Shown here piece after piece: positions 9,641 to 17,261 of a stretch of 33,960 nt of DNA. A program made the translations under genes and the position numbers. The notes under the pieces were generated by a model. It was not told where the DNA came from and did not search any database. It saw only the letters and a program-made list of their open reading frames with translations. The stretch comes from Prochlorococcus sp. HOT208_60m_813B04 (GTDB lineage Bacteria > Cyanobacteriota > Cyanobacteriia > PCC-6307 > Cyanobiaceae): contig MWOU01000241.1 of the NCBI GenBank assembly GCA_002025975.1, positions 1 through 33,960 on the forward strand, written 5' to 3'. How positions within the stretch are numbered: the stretch's first letter is position 1; every line of letters starts with the position of its first letter.

Positions 9641-10030
9641 ATGTCAATTCTAGATAAGGTTAAGATAGGAAATTCTGTTAAAGTCAACCTACAACTATCA
9701 AGGGATCGACTTACCAAAGAAACTATTGATGCAATAAACATTTCTTCATTGGGTAAGATAAGTGATTTCAGAATAACTGATGGCAAAGGTATTGGAGTTG
9801 TTTTGCAATTATCTAATGGAAAAGAGCAATGGTTTTTTGAGGATGAAATTGATCTTCTCGACGAAAATGGTAATGTAATTAAAAAATATAATGATAAAAA
9901 AGAGAATAGTAACTTTATATTTAATTTTTTAAAAGGTTTAAATTATGAAAATAAAAATGATGTAAGCGAGTTACTTAACCCAATTAACTTTTTTATTTGG
10001 TTAGTTGTATCGTTTAAAGATATTTTTTAA
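9641..10030 (+). CDS. PetP/DUF2862-like protein with C-terminal extension
   Basis: Residues 1-75 form a small beta-rich domain: KIGNSVKVNLQLSRDR, then LGKISDFRITDGKGIGVVLQLSNG and WFFEDEIDLL (64-73). This pattern is that of DUF2862, which includes PetP, the peripheral cytochrome b6f subunit in cyanobacteria. Residues ~76-129 are an Asn/Lys-rich linker and a hydrophobic end (NPINFFIWLVVSF) not expected in the short canonical proteins. It could therefore be a membrane-attached relative rather than PetP itself. The ATG at 9641 starts just before the conserved domain. Family placement is from memory of the motif; function is uncertain. Confidence 0.55.
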   Translation: MSILDKVKIGNSVKVNLQLSRDRLTKETIDAINISSLGKISDFRITDGKGIGVVLQLSNGKEQWFFEDEIDLLDENGNVIKKYNDKKENSNFIFNFLKGLNYENKNDVSELLNPINFFIWLVVSFKDIF

Positions 10031-10107
10031 TTGGTAAAAAAATTTTCTAAAATAAAAATAATTTATCAATTTATTTAAATATAAAATTTCAGTAATTAAA
10101 AATTTAA

Positions 10108-11103
10108 ATGGTACAAAATATTATCGATGTAAGAAATTTATCTAAGTCATTTGATATCTCTTCCAAAGAACCAGGTTTAAAAGGGACAATTAAACATTTT
10201 TTTAGAAGACAAACAAAAAGTTTAAAAATTATAAAAGATATAAGTTTTGAAATTAAAGAAGGAGAAATAGTAGGTTTTCTAGGTGCTAATGGAGCTGGGA
10301 AAACAACAATATTAAAAATGCTTTGTGGCTTAATTTATCCAAGTGAAGGTTCGATTTTGGTTTCAGGCTACTTACCTTTCAGGAGAAAAGAAAATTTCCT
10401 AAAGAATATCACCTTAATAATGGGACAAAAGCAACAACTTATTTGGGATCTTCCGCCAATTGAATCATTCTATTTGAATGCATCAATATATGATTTAGAT
10501 AAGTTCGAAGCTAAAAAGAGAATAAAAAAACTATCGGAAATGCTTGAAATTGATGAGGAGCTATTCATACCTGTTAGAAAACTTTCACTTGGTCAGCGTA
10601 TGAAATCAGAATTACTAGCAGCTTTGATCCATGAACCAAATATTCTATTTTTAGACGAGCCGACACTTGGATTAGATATTAATGCACAGAGAAATTTGAG
10701 AAAATTCCTTCTAAAATATAATAAGGAAACTAATGCAACAATATGCCTTACTAGTCATTACATGAAAGATATTACATCGCTATGCAAGAGAGTTATATGT
10801 GTGCACGAAGGCGAGATATCATATGATGGAAAACTTGACTTATTATTAAAAAAACTTTCTCCTGTTAAAGAAATATTAATAGTTTGTCGCTCAGAAGAGG
10901 ATGCAATTAAATTAGAAAATTACGGTTTTACTGTTAAAAATAAAACAAAGAATGAAATCACTTTAAAAATTGAAAACAACTCCATTACCTCTTCATTAAA
11001 AACTATCCTAAATAATTTTGATATTGAAGACCTCTTTATAAATGAACCACCTATAGATGAAGTTATTGGGAAGGTATTAATCAAAAAAGATTATGATATC
11101 TAA
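10108..11103 (+). CDS. ABC-2 type exporter, ATPase subunit (COG4586-like)
   Basis: A 331-residue cytoplasmic ATPase of an ABC-2 type export system. Motifs: Walker A GANGAGKTT (59-67), Q-loop region GQKQQL (106-111), signature LSLGQR (159-164), Walker B ILFLDEP (179-185) and switch His217. The N-terminus carries the extra basic segment (IKHFFRRQTKSLK) before the NBD typical of the COG4586 group. The C-terminal ~80 residues form a small accessory domain. Its last 11 bases overlap the first permease gene, so the three genes form one translationally coupled operon. The substrate is unknown; homologues are often annotated as drug or polysaccharide exporters without proof. Confidence 0.93.
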   Translation: MVQNIIDVRNLSKSFDISSKEPGLKGTIKHFFRRQTKSLKIIKDISFEIKEGEIVGFLGANGAGKTTILKMLCGLIYPSEGSILVSGYLPFRRKENFLKNITLIMGQKQQLIWDLPPIESFYLNASIYDLDKFEAKKRIKKLSEMLEIDEELFIPVRKLSLGQRMKSELLAALIHEPNILFLDEPTLGLDINAQRNLRKFLLKYNKETNATICLTSHYMKDITSLCKRVICVHEGEISYDGKLDLLLKKLSPVKEILIVCRSEEDAIKLENYGFTVKNKTKNEITLKIENNSITSSLKTILNNFDIEDLFINEPPIDEVIGKVLIKKDYDI

Positions 11104-11887
11104 TTTGATTAACCGTAAAATATTTACCTTATTAAAAGTACAATATTCAAACATGTTGGAATATAGGGTAGAAATTGCATTATGGGCAATTTCAGGGATT
11201 ATTCCTTTTTTCATGTTAAACATTTGGACAAATAATAATCTTAATGAATCGATAAACATTAGTGATGTCTTGCTTTCTAGGTATTTCTTATGTGCTTTTT
11301 TTGTAAGACAGTTTTCTGTAGTTTGGGTTGTATTTAGTTTTGAAGAGGATTCTCTCATGGGGAAAGTATCTCCGTATTTAATCCAACCTTTAAATCCATT
11401 TTTCAGATATTTTGCACAACATCTTGCTGAACAAATAACAAGACTTCCTTTCGCACTAATAATCGCATTTTTCTTTTTTATTTTTAATCAAGAAAGTATA
11501 TGGATACCAAATTTAGGTATTTTACTCTTATCGATAGTATCTACTTTCTTTTCCTTTTTCATTCAATTTTTAATGCAGTCAATAGTTGCATGTCTATGTT
11601 TCTGGACAGAGAAAGCATCATCTATAGAAAGATTGTTATTCATTCCAACTTTATTTCTCTCAGGGCTTTTAGCACCAGTAGTTTCATTTCCTGAATATGT
11701 TAAATCTTGGATTTATTTTACTCCTTTTCCATATCTAATTGATTTCCCTGCGAACTTACTATCAGGTAATGAAACAAATATTAGTGGCGGCTTAAGTATG
11801 CAAATTCTATGGATTTTTTTGCTTTTCCCATTATTTAAGAAAATCTGGTCTGAAGGTACGAAAAAATATACTGCAATGGGGTCATGA
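11093..11887 (+). CDS. ABC-2 type exporter, permease subunit 1 (COG4587-like)
   Basis: A 264-residue integral membrane protein with about six hydrophobic segments, including the ones near residues 20-45, 55-80, 110-135, 138-165 and 180-205, and a final helix near 230-250. The EYRVEIALWAISGIIPFFML N-terminal region is characteristic of the ABC-2 permeases that pair with COG4586 ATPases. Its start overlaps the ATPase gene by 11 bases and its end overlaps permease 2 by 4 bases (ATGA). With permease 2 it should form a heterodimeric channel energised by two copies of the ATPase. Confidence 0.88.
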   Translation: MISNLINRKIFTLLKVQYSNMLEYRVEIALWAISGIIPFFMLNIWTNNNLNESINISDVLLSRYFLCAFFVRQFSVVWVVFSFEEDSLMGKVSPYLIQPLNPFFRYFAQHLAEQITRLPFALIIAFFFFIFNQESIWIPNLGILLLSIVSTFFSFFIQFLMQSIVACLCFWTEKASSIERLLFIPTLFLSGLLAPVVSFPEYVKSWIYFTPFPYLIDFPANLLSGNETNISGGLSMQILWIFLLFPLFKKIWSEGTKKYTAMGS

Positions 11888-12678
11888 ATTTAAGAAAATA
11901 TCTAAAAATTTATAAAAAATTCTTACATACTTCTTTAGCTTCTGAATTGGAGTATAAGACAAATATATTAGTTGATTTAATTACTGCAATTTTAAGTTTA
12001 GCAGGGAGTATTTTTCTATTATCTATTTTCTTTCAAAATAATGGATATATTGGAGGTTGGAAATTTGAACAGGCACTAATAATACAAGCTATTTATACAA
12101 TATTGAATGGAATAACAAATACATGGTTCAATCCTAATCTTACAGAAATAGTTAAACATATAAGAGAAGGAACATTAGACTTCGTTCTTTTAAAACCTAT
12201 TGATAGTCAATTTTTTATTTCATTAAAAAAAATAAATCCATCTGGATTTTTAGAAATAATGCTTGGATTTTTATTGTCGTTTTTCTGCATAAGAATAAAT
12301 CAAATCAATTTAAATTTAAGTTTTCTGACTCTATCCTTGATTACGATCAGCTGCTCGATTTGTATTTTATATAGCTTATGGTTTTTTATCTCTACAACTA
12401 CTATTTGGTTTGTTAAGACTTGGAATGCGATAGAAGTATTAAGATCATTCCTTTATATTGGAAGATTTCCTCTAAATTCATTTTCATTTTCTTTAAGAAT
12501 TTTTTTTAGTGTTTTCATTCCTATTGCTTTTATAACTACAATTCCTTCTGAAGTTTTTCTAGGTGTTTCTCAATTATGGAAAATTGTGCTTGAAATTATT
12601 GTTGCGACAGTATTTCTTATTACTTCAAGAAAGTTTTGGTTATTTGCTTTGAAATTCTATTCATCAGCATCTAGCTAA
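11884..12678 (+). CDS. ABC-2 type exporter, permease subunit 2 (COG3694-like)
   Basis: A 264-residue membrane protein, the same length as its upstream partner. It has an amphipathic N-terminus (LRKYLKIYKKFLHTSLASEL) followed by a helix near residues 25-50 and about five more. The segment REGTLDFVLLKPIDSQFFIS is a hallmark of the COG3694 permease group. The ATG overlaps the preceding stop codon (ATGA), the usual sign of translational coupling. It is the last gene of the exporter operon; the next genes are on the opposite strand, 3 bases away. Confidence 0.9.
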   Translation: MNLRKYLKIYKKFLHTSLASELEYKTNILVDLITAILSLAGSIFLLSIFFQNNGYIGGWKFEQALIIQAIYTILNGITNTWFNPNLTEIVKHIREGTLDFVLLKPIDSQFFISLKKINPSGFLEIMLGFLLSFFCIRINQINLNLSFLTLSLITISCSICILYSLWFFISTTTIWFVKTWNAIEVLRSFLYIGRFPLNSFSFSLRIFFSVFIPIAFITTIPSEVFLGVSQLWKIVLEIIVATVFLITSRKFWLFALKFYSSASS

Positions 12679-12681
12679 ATA

Positions 12682-12948
12682 TTATTTAATAACTTCCCTA
12701 CATAATTCCCAAATTTGTTGTTTACTTTTTAGATTAGAAAGTTTAGATAATTTTTTAAAATAAGGTTTAGATTTTTCAACAGTTAAAATTCTACAGTTAA
12801 AATCAATTTCATGATTTCTAGATATGATTCCTAATTTAAGTGCAACATCAGAAAGGATAATTATTAAAGAGAGAAAAAAAACTATCCCAAAAAATTGTGA
12901 AAATGACTTTGTATATTTTTCATTTTCAGTTTTTAATTCAAACTTCAT
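12682..12948 (-). CDS. Hypothetical single-helix membrane protein
   Basis: An 88-residue protein I do not recognise. A polar head (MKFELKTENEKYTKS) precedes one strong transmembrane helix at ~20-40 (FFGIVFFLSLIIILSDVALKL). The rest is a basic, soluble tail with three cysteines or charged turns (CRILTVEK, ELCREVIK). Its ATG overlaps the TAA of the upstream 104-residue gene (TAATG), so the two are probably co-translated. It converges with the end of the exporter operon at a 3-base gap. Confidence 0.65.
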   Translation of the reverse strand: MKFELKTENEKYTKSFSQFFGIVFFLSLIIILSDVALKLGIISRNHEIDFNCRILTVEKSKPYFKKLSKLSNLKSKQQIWELCREVIK

Positions 12949-13262
12949 TACCTAATTATATGTTGAGGACACTTAATTGCAGCAATAGTAACGGCAGCAA
13001 CTTTTAAATTTTCTGACTTCTCAATAACCTTTTTAACCTTGAATGTTCCAAATTTATCACTTGCATCACTATAAGAAAGAAGTAAAGCTTTATAGTTATC
13101 ATGACCTAGATTTCTATATTGACAGAAATTATCCCCAACATAGTTCAAAAGAGTAAGTAAAGTTAATTCAATCATTAAAGATTCTTTACTGGTGAAGTCC
13201 TTACGAATGATACAGCGCATGATATTTTTAACAAGTAAAGTTACCAAAACACTTGAAATCAT
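12948..13262 (-). CDS. Hypothetical protein, coupled to downstream membrane protein
   Basis: A 104-residue protein of unknown family. Residues 1-20 are hydrophobic with a following basic patch (MRCIIRKDF). The central part ELTLLTLLNYVGDNFCQYRNL and KALLLSYSDASDKFG looks like a folded helical domain. The end (LKVAAVTIAAIKCPQHIIR) is again hydrophobic. Possible later start: the Met at residue 15 (MRCIIRKD) would give a 90-residue soluble protein. Its stop overlaps the next start on the minus strand. I see no catalytic motif. Confidence 0.6.
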   Translation of the reverse strand: MISSVLVTLLVKNIMRCIIRKDFTSKESLMIELTLLTLLNYVGDNFCQYRNLGHDNYKALLLSYSDASDKFGTFKVKKVIEKSENLKVAAVTIAAIKCPQHIIR

Positions 13263-13340
13263 GAAATAAGTTTTTTACTCAAAAACATTAAAATCATAAA
13301 ATTATTTCAGAATTTATAAATAAACATATTAGAAAAACGT

Positions 13341-13469
13341 TAAAACACTATCGGTAGTGTATGGGAGGGACGATATTTGCGCTACAGATAGGGGGTTGCA
13401 TTTTTTAAGAAATTGGTTTAAAAATAAAGTTCCCCATCACCCGGCCCCACGTATGTGAGGCCTTTTTTT
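13341..13469 (+). ncRNA. Candidate structured non-coding RNA with own terminator
   Basis: A GC-rich island in AT-rich DNA. It contains a perfect 6-bp hairpin ACACTA-TCGG-TAGTGT (13345-13360). A long-range stem joins GATAGGGGG (13387-13395) with CCCCATC (13432-13438). The 3' end is a terminator hairpin GGCCCCAC-GTAT-GTGAGGCC plus seven T (13443-13469). The 5' end is not defined; transcription could begin near 13341 or just after the first hairpin (about 13361). A 15-codon ATG ORF (13361 onwards) lies inside and is probably incidental. I do not find the hallmarks of tmRNA, RNase P, SRP or 6S RNA, nor the GGAAACA repeats of the Yfr2 family. The family is unassigned. Confidence 0.6.
13443..13469 (+). 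terminator. Rho-independent terminator of the candidate ncRNA
   Basis: An 8-bp stem GGCCCCAC/GTGAGGCC with one C-A mismatch and a GTAT loop is followed directly by seven T. The orientation is plus strand. No plus-strand protein gene ends nearby, so the terminator must serve a short transcript starting upstream in the same gap. Confidence 0.8.
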
Positions 13470-13636
13470 ATGTTTTTGAAATAAGATCTAAAAATATCAT
13501 TAAATAACCGACTTATTCATTAACCCGATACATAACGAATTAAGATAACGAGTAAAGGTAATAATTAATTCATTTTTTAATTTAAAAACCTGCTTAAGAA
13601 TTTTTTACCAAAATGTATTGCTAAACTCCAATAAAT

Positions 13637-14449
13637 TTATAAAAAGATTTTTATGGATTTAATCAATAAGCTAATACCAACCAAAATACAAACTGTTATA
13701 AAAGTTTTCTTAATAAGTATATTCCCATTTAATTTTGAAAGGTGAGCACCGAAAAATCCTCCTGTAAAGGAACCAATTATTAAAACTATCAATAAGTTTA
13801 ATGGAACCGATCCTATTCTTGCCAAAAATACTGCTCCGACAAAATTCCAAAAAATCCCAACAGTAAAAAATGTCATACTTATGGCTCGAAGAAAATCCAT
13901 TTCAAAAGTTTTTATTAATAGTATTGTTACAAGCAATCCAGTTCCTGAAGAAATAGAACCATTTAATATACCAATAAGAAAAATAAAAATTAAAAATTTA
14001 GTTTTTTGAACAAAATTAAGCTTTTTATTACCAGATAATAAACCTAAATCAGGTTTGAGGAATGAGTAAAAAGCTAATAATATGGATATTATTCCTAAAA
14101 TTAAGTACAAATACTTTTCTGATATATATTCAACTACTGAAGCCCCCAAAATTACTCCTGGTAATCCAAAAATTAAAATTTGCCAAGCAACATTTATATC
14201 ATTACCTAAAGATTTGTAATTTCTTAAGGAACCCCCTATTCCTAGTGCTACTGTTGCTAATTTATGACTAGCCAGAGCCTGATAATAAGGAACTCCAGAT
14301 AAAATCAATGCAGGCAATTGTAATAATCCTGCTCCACCTCCAGAAATCGCTGAGAACGTATTAGAAAAAAACGATATCAAAAAGATATAAATACTTTTAA
14401 ATAAAGAATGATCAAAATTTCCTAATAATATTGTTAGTAAATAAAGCAT
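13637..14449 (-). CDS. TSUP/TauE-SafE family membrane transporter
   Basis: A 270-residue inner-membrane protein with about eight hydrophobic segments in two repeats, matching the TSUP (TauE/SafE, DUF81) family, whose members move sulfite, sulfoacetate or other organosulfur anions. Typical segments are SAISGGGAGLLQLPALILSG (33-52) in the first half and GILNGSISSGTGLLVTILLI with IGSFTGGFFGAHLSK in the second; the G-G-G-x-G and G-T-G repeats are family marks. The substrate cannot be inferred from sequence. It stands alone on the minus strand. Confidence 0.9.
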   Translation of the reverse strand: MLYLLTILLGNFDHSLFKSIYIFLISFFSNTFSAISGGGAGLLQLPALILSGVPYYQALASHKLATVALGIGGSLRNYKSLGNDINVAWQILIFGLPGVILGASVVEYISEKYLYLILGIISILLAFYSFLKPDLGLLSGNKKLNFVQKTKFLIFIFLIGILNGSISSGTGLLVTILLIKTFEMDFLRAISMTFFTVGIFWNFVGAVFLARIGSVPLNLLIVLIIGSFTGGFFGAHLSKLNGNILIKKTFITVCILVGISLLIKSIKIFL

Positions 14450-14590
14450 TAACTATAAATTATCCTTTTTATTAATAAGTGAAAATTATTCTATTCATAA
14501 GAAACATTTGCTTAAAGAAGTCTTATCTTATCTTTTTCAATCATACTTTAAAAAAAAACTGTTATTATTAAAAAAATTATCAAGAATTTT

Positions 14591-14932
14591 ATGCATAGAC
14601 AAGATGCAATTTACCTTGATCAGTTTTGTCCCAAGATAAGTAATAAAAATTGGAGAGAGTCACTTAATAAACTTACTAATTATAAATGTATTTATTGCGG
14701 AAAACCCTCAGAATCACTTGATCACCTTCACCCAATGTCAAAAGGGGGAATTAGCATTTCAAGTAATTGCGTCCCATGTTGTTTGTCATGTAATGGGAGA
14801 AAATCAGATTCAGAAGTTCTTAGTTGGTACAGAAAACAAAATTTTTATGACCCTCGAAGAGCTATGGCGATACGAGCATGGTTTAATGATGATTTAAAAC
14901 TAGCGACAGTTCTTTTGAACTACTTAAATTAA
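14591..14932 (+). CDS. HNH endonuclease
   Basis: A 113-residue HNH nuclease. The core runs from YKCIYCGKPS (Cys33, Cys36) through DHLHPMSKGG (44-53), with Asp44-His45 as the first catalytic pair, to SNCVPCCLSCNGRKSD (58-73), which supplies the second zinc Cys pair and the Asn. This is the Cys4-zinc HNH layout shared with McrA-like and phage/intron nucleases. The C-terminal tail (YDPRRAMAIRAWFNDD) may help bind DNA. It has its own promoter region, being flanked by opposite-strand genes. Small solitary HNH proteins of this type recur in marine picocyanobacteria; the target is unknown. Confidence 0.9.
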   Translation: MHRQDAIYLDQFCPKISNKNWRESLNKLTNYKCIYCGKPSESLDHLHPMSKGGISISSNCVPCCLSCNGRKSDSEVLSWYRKQNFYDPRRAMAIRAWFNDDLKLATVLLNYLN

Positions 14933-15020
14933 ACAATGAATGTTGAATTGATTGAGATTCGAAAAAGTATTTTTGTATGTCGTTGAACATATTTCTATAT
15001 TTAAGTAAGCAATCTTTTTA

Positions 15021-15215
15021 TTAAATTATTCTTATTCTTTCTGGATTTCTATTATTGCTCCTAAAAATTGAGATACTAGAATAATCATCTTTCCAAATTA
15101 TTGGTGAATCTATAACCTTTCTCTCTGGAGACTTTACTGAAAAAATCAATCCAAATACAAAAAGAATAGTAATCAAAACTATAATCAATACAAATTTGTC
15201 TGAAATATTATTCAT
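15021..15215 (-). CDS. Hypothetical small membrane protein
   Basis: A 64-residue protein. A short polar head (MNNISDK) is followed by one transmembrane helix (FVLIIVLITILFVFGLIFSV, ~8-27) and a basic, Ser/Arg/Asn-rich tail (FRSNNRNPERIRII). I do not recognise the family. It starts 9 bases after the end of the secreted-type protein gene on the same strand, so the two are likely co-transcribed. Confidence 0.6.
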   Translation of the reverse strand: MNNISDKFVLIIVLITILFVFGLIFSVKSPERKVIDSPIIWKDDYSSISIFRSNNRNPERIRII

Positions 15216-15224
15216 AAACCTAAT

Positions 15225-15626
15225 CTATCTTGAAAAATTTTTGTCAGGAGTAGTTTTTTCGTAAATTTCTAGAAAATATGATTTAAAATAATCAACTCCT
15301 TCCTTTCCAATTAATCCAAACGACCATCCACAATCATTTACTACTTGCAATGAAATTTGATTTGCCAAGTCACTTTTCTCAATCCATTTTTTCTGAGGAT
15401 TGTAAGAGAAAGATATAATGTTTTCAGTTTTTACAATAGCTGATTTCATTGCTTCATCTTTTGAAAGACCATTTTGGATAGCATTGCAATATTTCTTAGA
15501 GAAATTATTAGAAATCCTATTTTGTAACAAACTAACGCTAGGGTCGGACGCATCAAAAGCAAAACCTATTGCAGGTTTTAATTGAAAAATTATAAATAAA
15601 ATTAAGACAAAAAATAATTTTAACAA
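15225..15626 (-). CDS. Putative secreted/thylakoid-lumen protein, unknown
   Basis: A 133-residue protein with a clear N-terminal signal peptide: basic start (MLK), a hydrophobic core (LFFVLILFIIF) and a probable cleavage after the Ala of AIGFA (~residue 23). The mature part has two Cys (YCNAI and DCGWSF) that could form a disulfide, consistent with a periplasmic or lumenal location. KKYCNAIQNGLSKDEAMKSAI and VVNDCGWSFGLIGKEGVDYF look like conserved cyanobacterial segments, but I cannot name the family. Confidence 0.72.
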   Translation of the reverse strand: MLKLFFVLILFIIFQLKPAIGFAFDASDPSVSLLQNRISNNFSKKYCNAIQNGLSKDEAMKSAIVKTENIISFSYNPQKKWIEKSDLANQISLQVVNDCGWSFGLIGKEGVDYFKSYFLEIYEKTTPDKNFSR

Positions 15627-15778
15627 CAGCTATTAATCTATGGTTTATAAGTAATATACTAGTATTTTAAAATTGCCTTTTCAATTAAATCTGATAATTA
15701 TTAAAAGCAAAATAAATTTCAATTTATTAATAATTAAAAGTATTGCGATAAGTTCAGTAATAATAGTCAGAGGTTTAT

Positions 15779-16012
15779 TTGACTACAAATATGAACGAAT
15801 CATTGATGACATTGCTATTTTTTCCTGATTGGACAAATGGATTACCTTCAGATTTCTTAATTCTTCATTTTTTTGTAGGAGCTGTGATTTTTCCATTCAA
15901 CATGATTCATGCTAAAGCAAGAAAAATTGATAGTCAAAACCCACAGGAAGCCGCTAATGGGTATAAAAATTCAGACAGTACCACATTTTTTGGATACGAG
16001 GAAATCAATTAG
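15779..16012 (+). CDS. Hypothetical membrane protein
   Basis: A 77-residue protein with one hydrophobic segment at ~25-43 (FLILHFFVGAVIFPFNMIH), followed by a polar tail rich in Asn/Ser (ending SDSTTFFGYEEIN). The first start is TTG (15779); the ATG at 15791 (MNESLMTLLFFPDW) is an equally good start and gives 73 residues. The motif FFPDWTNGLPSDF is distinctive but I cannot link it to a family. A second small membrane protein follows 36 bases downstream. Confidence 0.6.
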   Translation: MTTNMNESLMTLLFFPDWTNGLPSDFLILHFFVGAVIFPFNMIHAKARKIDSQNPQEAANGYKNSDSTTFFGYEEIN

Positions 16013-16048
16013 ATTTCCATAAAATTTATTTATGGAATTAGTTTATTG

Positions 16049-16273
16049 ATGATAATTTCCCTAAATACGGCTTTAGATCTTAAAATATTTAGTCCAAGTG
16101 AACCTATAGGAATATTCATAATATTTGTAGGATTAATATTTACAGGCATGATTTTCTATATTATTTATGCAGTAAGTACTAATAAAGAATCCTTAGAAGA
16201 CAAAAAAATAAGAACTAAAAAGGAGTACTTGCAAAAGGAGAAAATAGGAAAATTATTTCCTAAGAAAAAATAA
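16049..16273 (+). CDS. Hypothetical small membrane protein
   Basis: About 74 residues from the ATG at 16049; a TTG one codon earlier is possible. A strong hydrophobic helix (~20-43, PIGIFIIFVGLIFTGMIFYIIYAV) is followed by a highly basic tail (KKIRTKKEYLQKEKIGKLFPKKK), so the C-terminus likely faces the cytoplasm and may touch nucleic acid or ribosome. It follows the 77-residue membrane protein in the same orientation. No family assigned. Confidence 0.6.
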   Translation: MIISLNTALDLKIFSPSEPIGIFIIFVGLIFTGMIFYIIYAVSTNKESLEDKKIRTKKEYLQKEKIGKLFPKKK

Positions 16274-16496
16274 ATTTAATTGCTTTATTACTGTATAGAT
16301 ATTTATTTATACTATTAATAATTAAATCAGTAGGATCTAAAAACATCAATTTTAGTTCTCTTGAATCAAACATATTTAAATTTTAACTATAACAACAAAA
16401 TTTTTTTTATGAGGACTTCATATTGTTAATTGCGCAACTAAATTATTTTCATATCAAGCAAAAAATGTTAAAAATGGGAAAAAATAAATTGAAATC

Positions 16497-17000
16497 TTGG
16501 AGAATTCACCTCAATATCTATTTCTTGCTAGTGGAGTAAATAATGGAGAAGGGTTTTGGATTGTGGGAATAAAAAATTGCGATGAAAATATCCTTGAAGA
16601 TGAAAATCTTTTAGATTGCCATAGAAAAGAATTAATAGGTAATGAATCAGCAAAAGATATTCTTTTGGCTATTAATTTAAACGTAAATAATTTATTAAAT
16701 GAACTAAGGAACAAAAATTATTTAATTGCAAGACCTTCATTGGGGATTCCATTTGATATACCTTTAGAAATCTTGGAAAATATTTTTGATTTTTGGTTAG
16801 ATATTTATAAAAATCATGAAGCCTGGGAATCTTGTTTAGGCCTTCTTAAAGTAAGAACAAGGATTCCCCTAACAAACCTAATTGAAAGCGAAAGTTTAAA
16901 GGGAAACTCTAAAAAATGGGCTATAAAAATTGAAACTTTACATACTTATGTCCCTTCTTCATTTAAACATGAAAAATTAAATGACCCCATGTGGGAATAA
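16497..17000 (+). CDS. Conserved hypothetical protein
   Basis: A 167-residue soluble protein with no motif I recognise. It contains YLFLASGVNNGEGFWIVGIKN near the N-terminus, a central helical, acidic region, and LGLLKVRTRIPLTNLIESES near the C-terminus. The start is TTG at 16497, with no ATG nearby upstream in frame. It is followed on the same strand by a 61-residue protein, a phosphoribosyltransferase and a deoxyribosyltransferase, so it may belong to that operon. The base composition is like its neighbours. Confidence 0.6.
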   Translation: MENSPQYLFLASGVNNGEGFWIVGIKNCDENILEDENLLDCHRKELIGNESAKDILLAINLNVNNLLNELRNKNYLIARPSLGIPFDIPLEILENIFDFWLDIYKNHEAWESCLGLLKVRTRIPLTNLIESESLKGNSKKWAIKIETLHTYVPSSFKHEKLNDPMWE

Positions 17001-17074
17001 TTTTATCTTTAAATACTAAAAATATTTACTTCGTTGGATATTTAAGTAAAAATAAAATAACTAATAATTTAAAA

Positions 17075-17260
17075 ATGAATAAACCATATACTTTTAGTAT
17101 CGATCAAATGAACGGGATAGTTGAGGATACTTACGCAAAGATAATAAATGAATGTGAAAATTTAAAAAAATATACTAAATGTCCAAATGAGCAAGTAGTA
17201 GCACTTTTAAGTGTAATTGCTTCAAATTACGCTACTGCAACAGAAAAAAACGAAAATTAA
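17075..17260 (+). CDS. Hypothetical 61-aa helical protein
   Basis: From the ATG at 17075 the protein reads MNKPYTFSIDQMNGIVEDTY and continues with helices containing ECENLKKYTKCPNEQVVALLSVIA. An earlier ATG at 16991 overlaps the end of the upstream gene and would add a 28-residue hydrophobic-basic lead that looks non-coding, so I prefer 17075. The family is unknown. It ends 1 base before the start of the phosphoribosyltransferase gene, which suggests translational coupling. Confidence 0.6.
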   Translation: MNKPYTFSIDQMNGIVEDTYAKIINECENLKKYTKCPNEQVVALLSVIASNYATATEKNEN

Positions 17261-17261
17261 G

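Larger units (their letters stand above)
13263..13636. other. Intergenic region holding a candidate ncRNA
   Basis: Between two divergently spaced minus-strand genes lie ~370 bases. The middle (13341-13469) is far richer in G+C than its surroundings and ends in a rho-independent terminator; it is described as a separate candidate ncRNA. The flanks (13263-13335 and 13471-13636) are plain AT-rich DNA without clear ORFs. Confidence 0.7.

Noticed and set aside
13361..13408. 15-codon ORF MGGTIFALQIGGCIF as a leader peptide
   Set aside because: No SD sequence and it sits inside a structured RNA candidate; no downstream gene on the plus strand for it to regulate.
13341..13469. tmRNA, 6S, SRP or RNase P identity for the GC-rich RNA
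   Set aside because: None of their conserved motifs (tag peptide frame, GAGGAAAGT, GGAAGGAAGCAG type loop) is visible and the size is too small for most.
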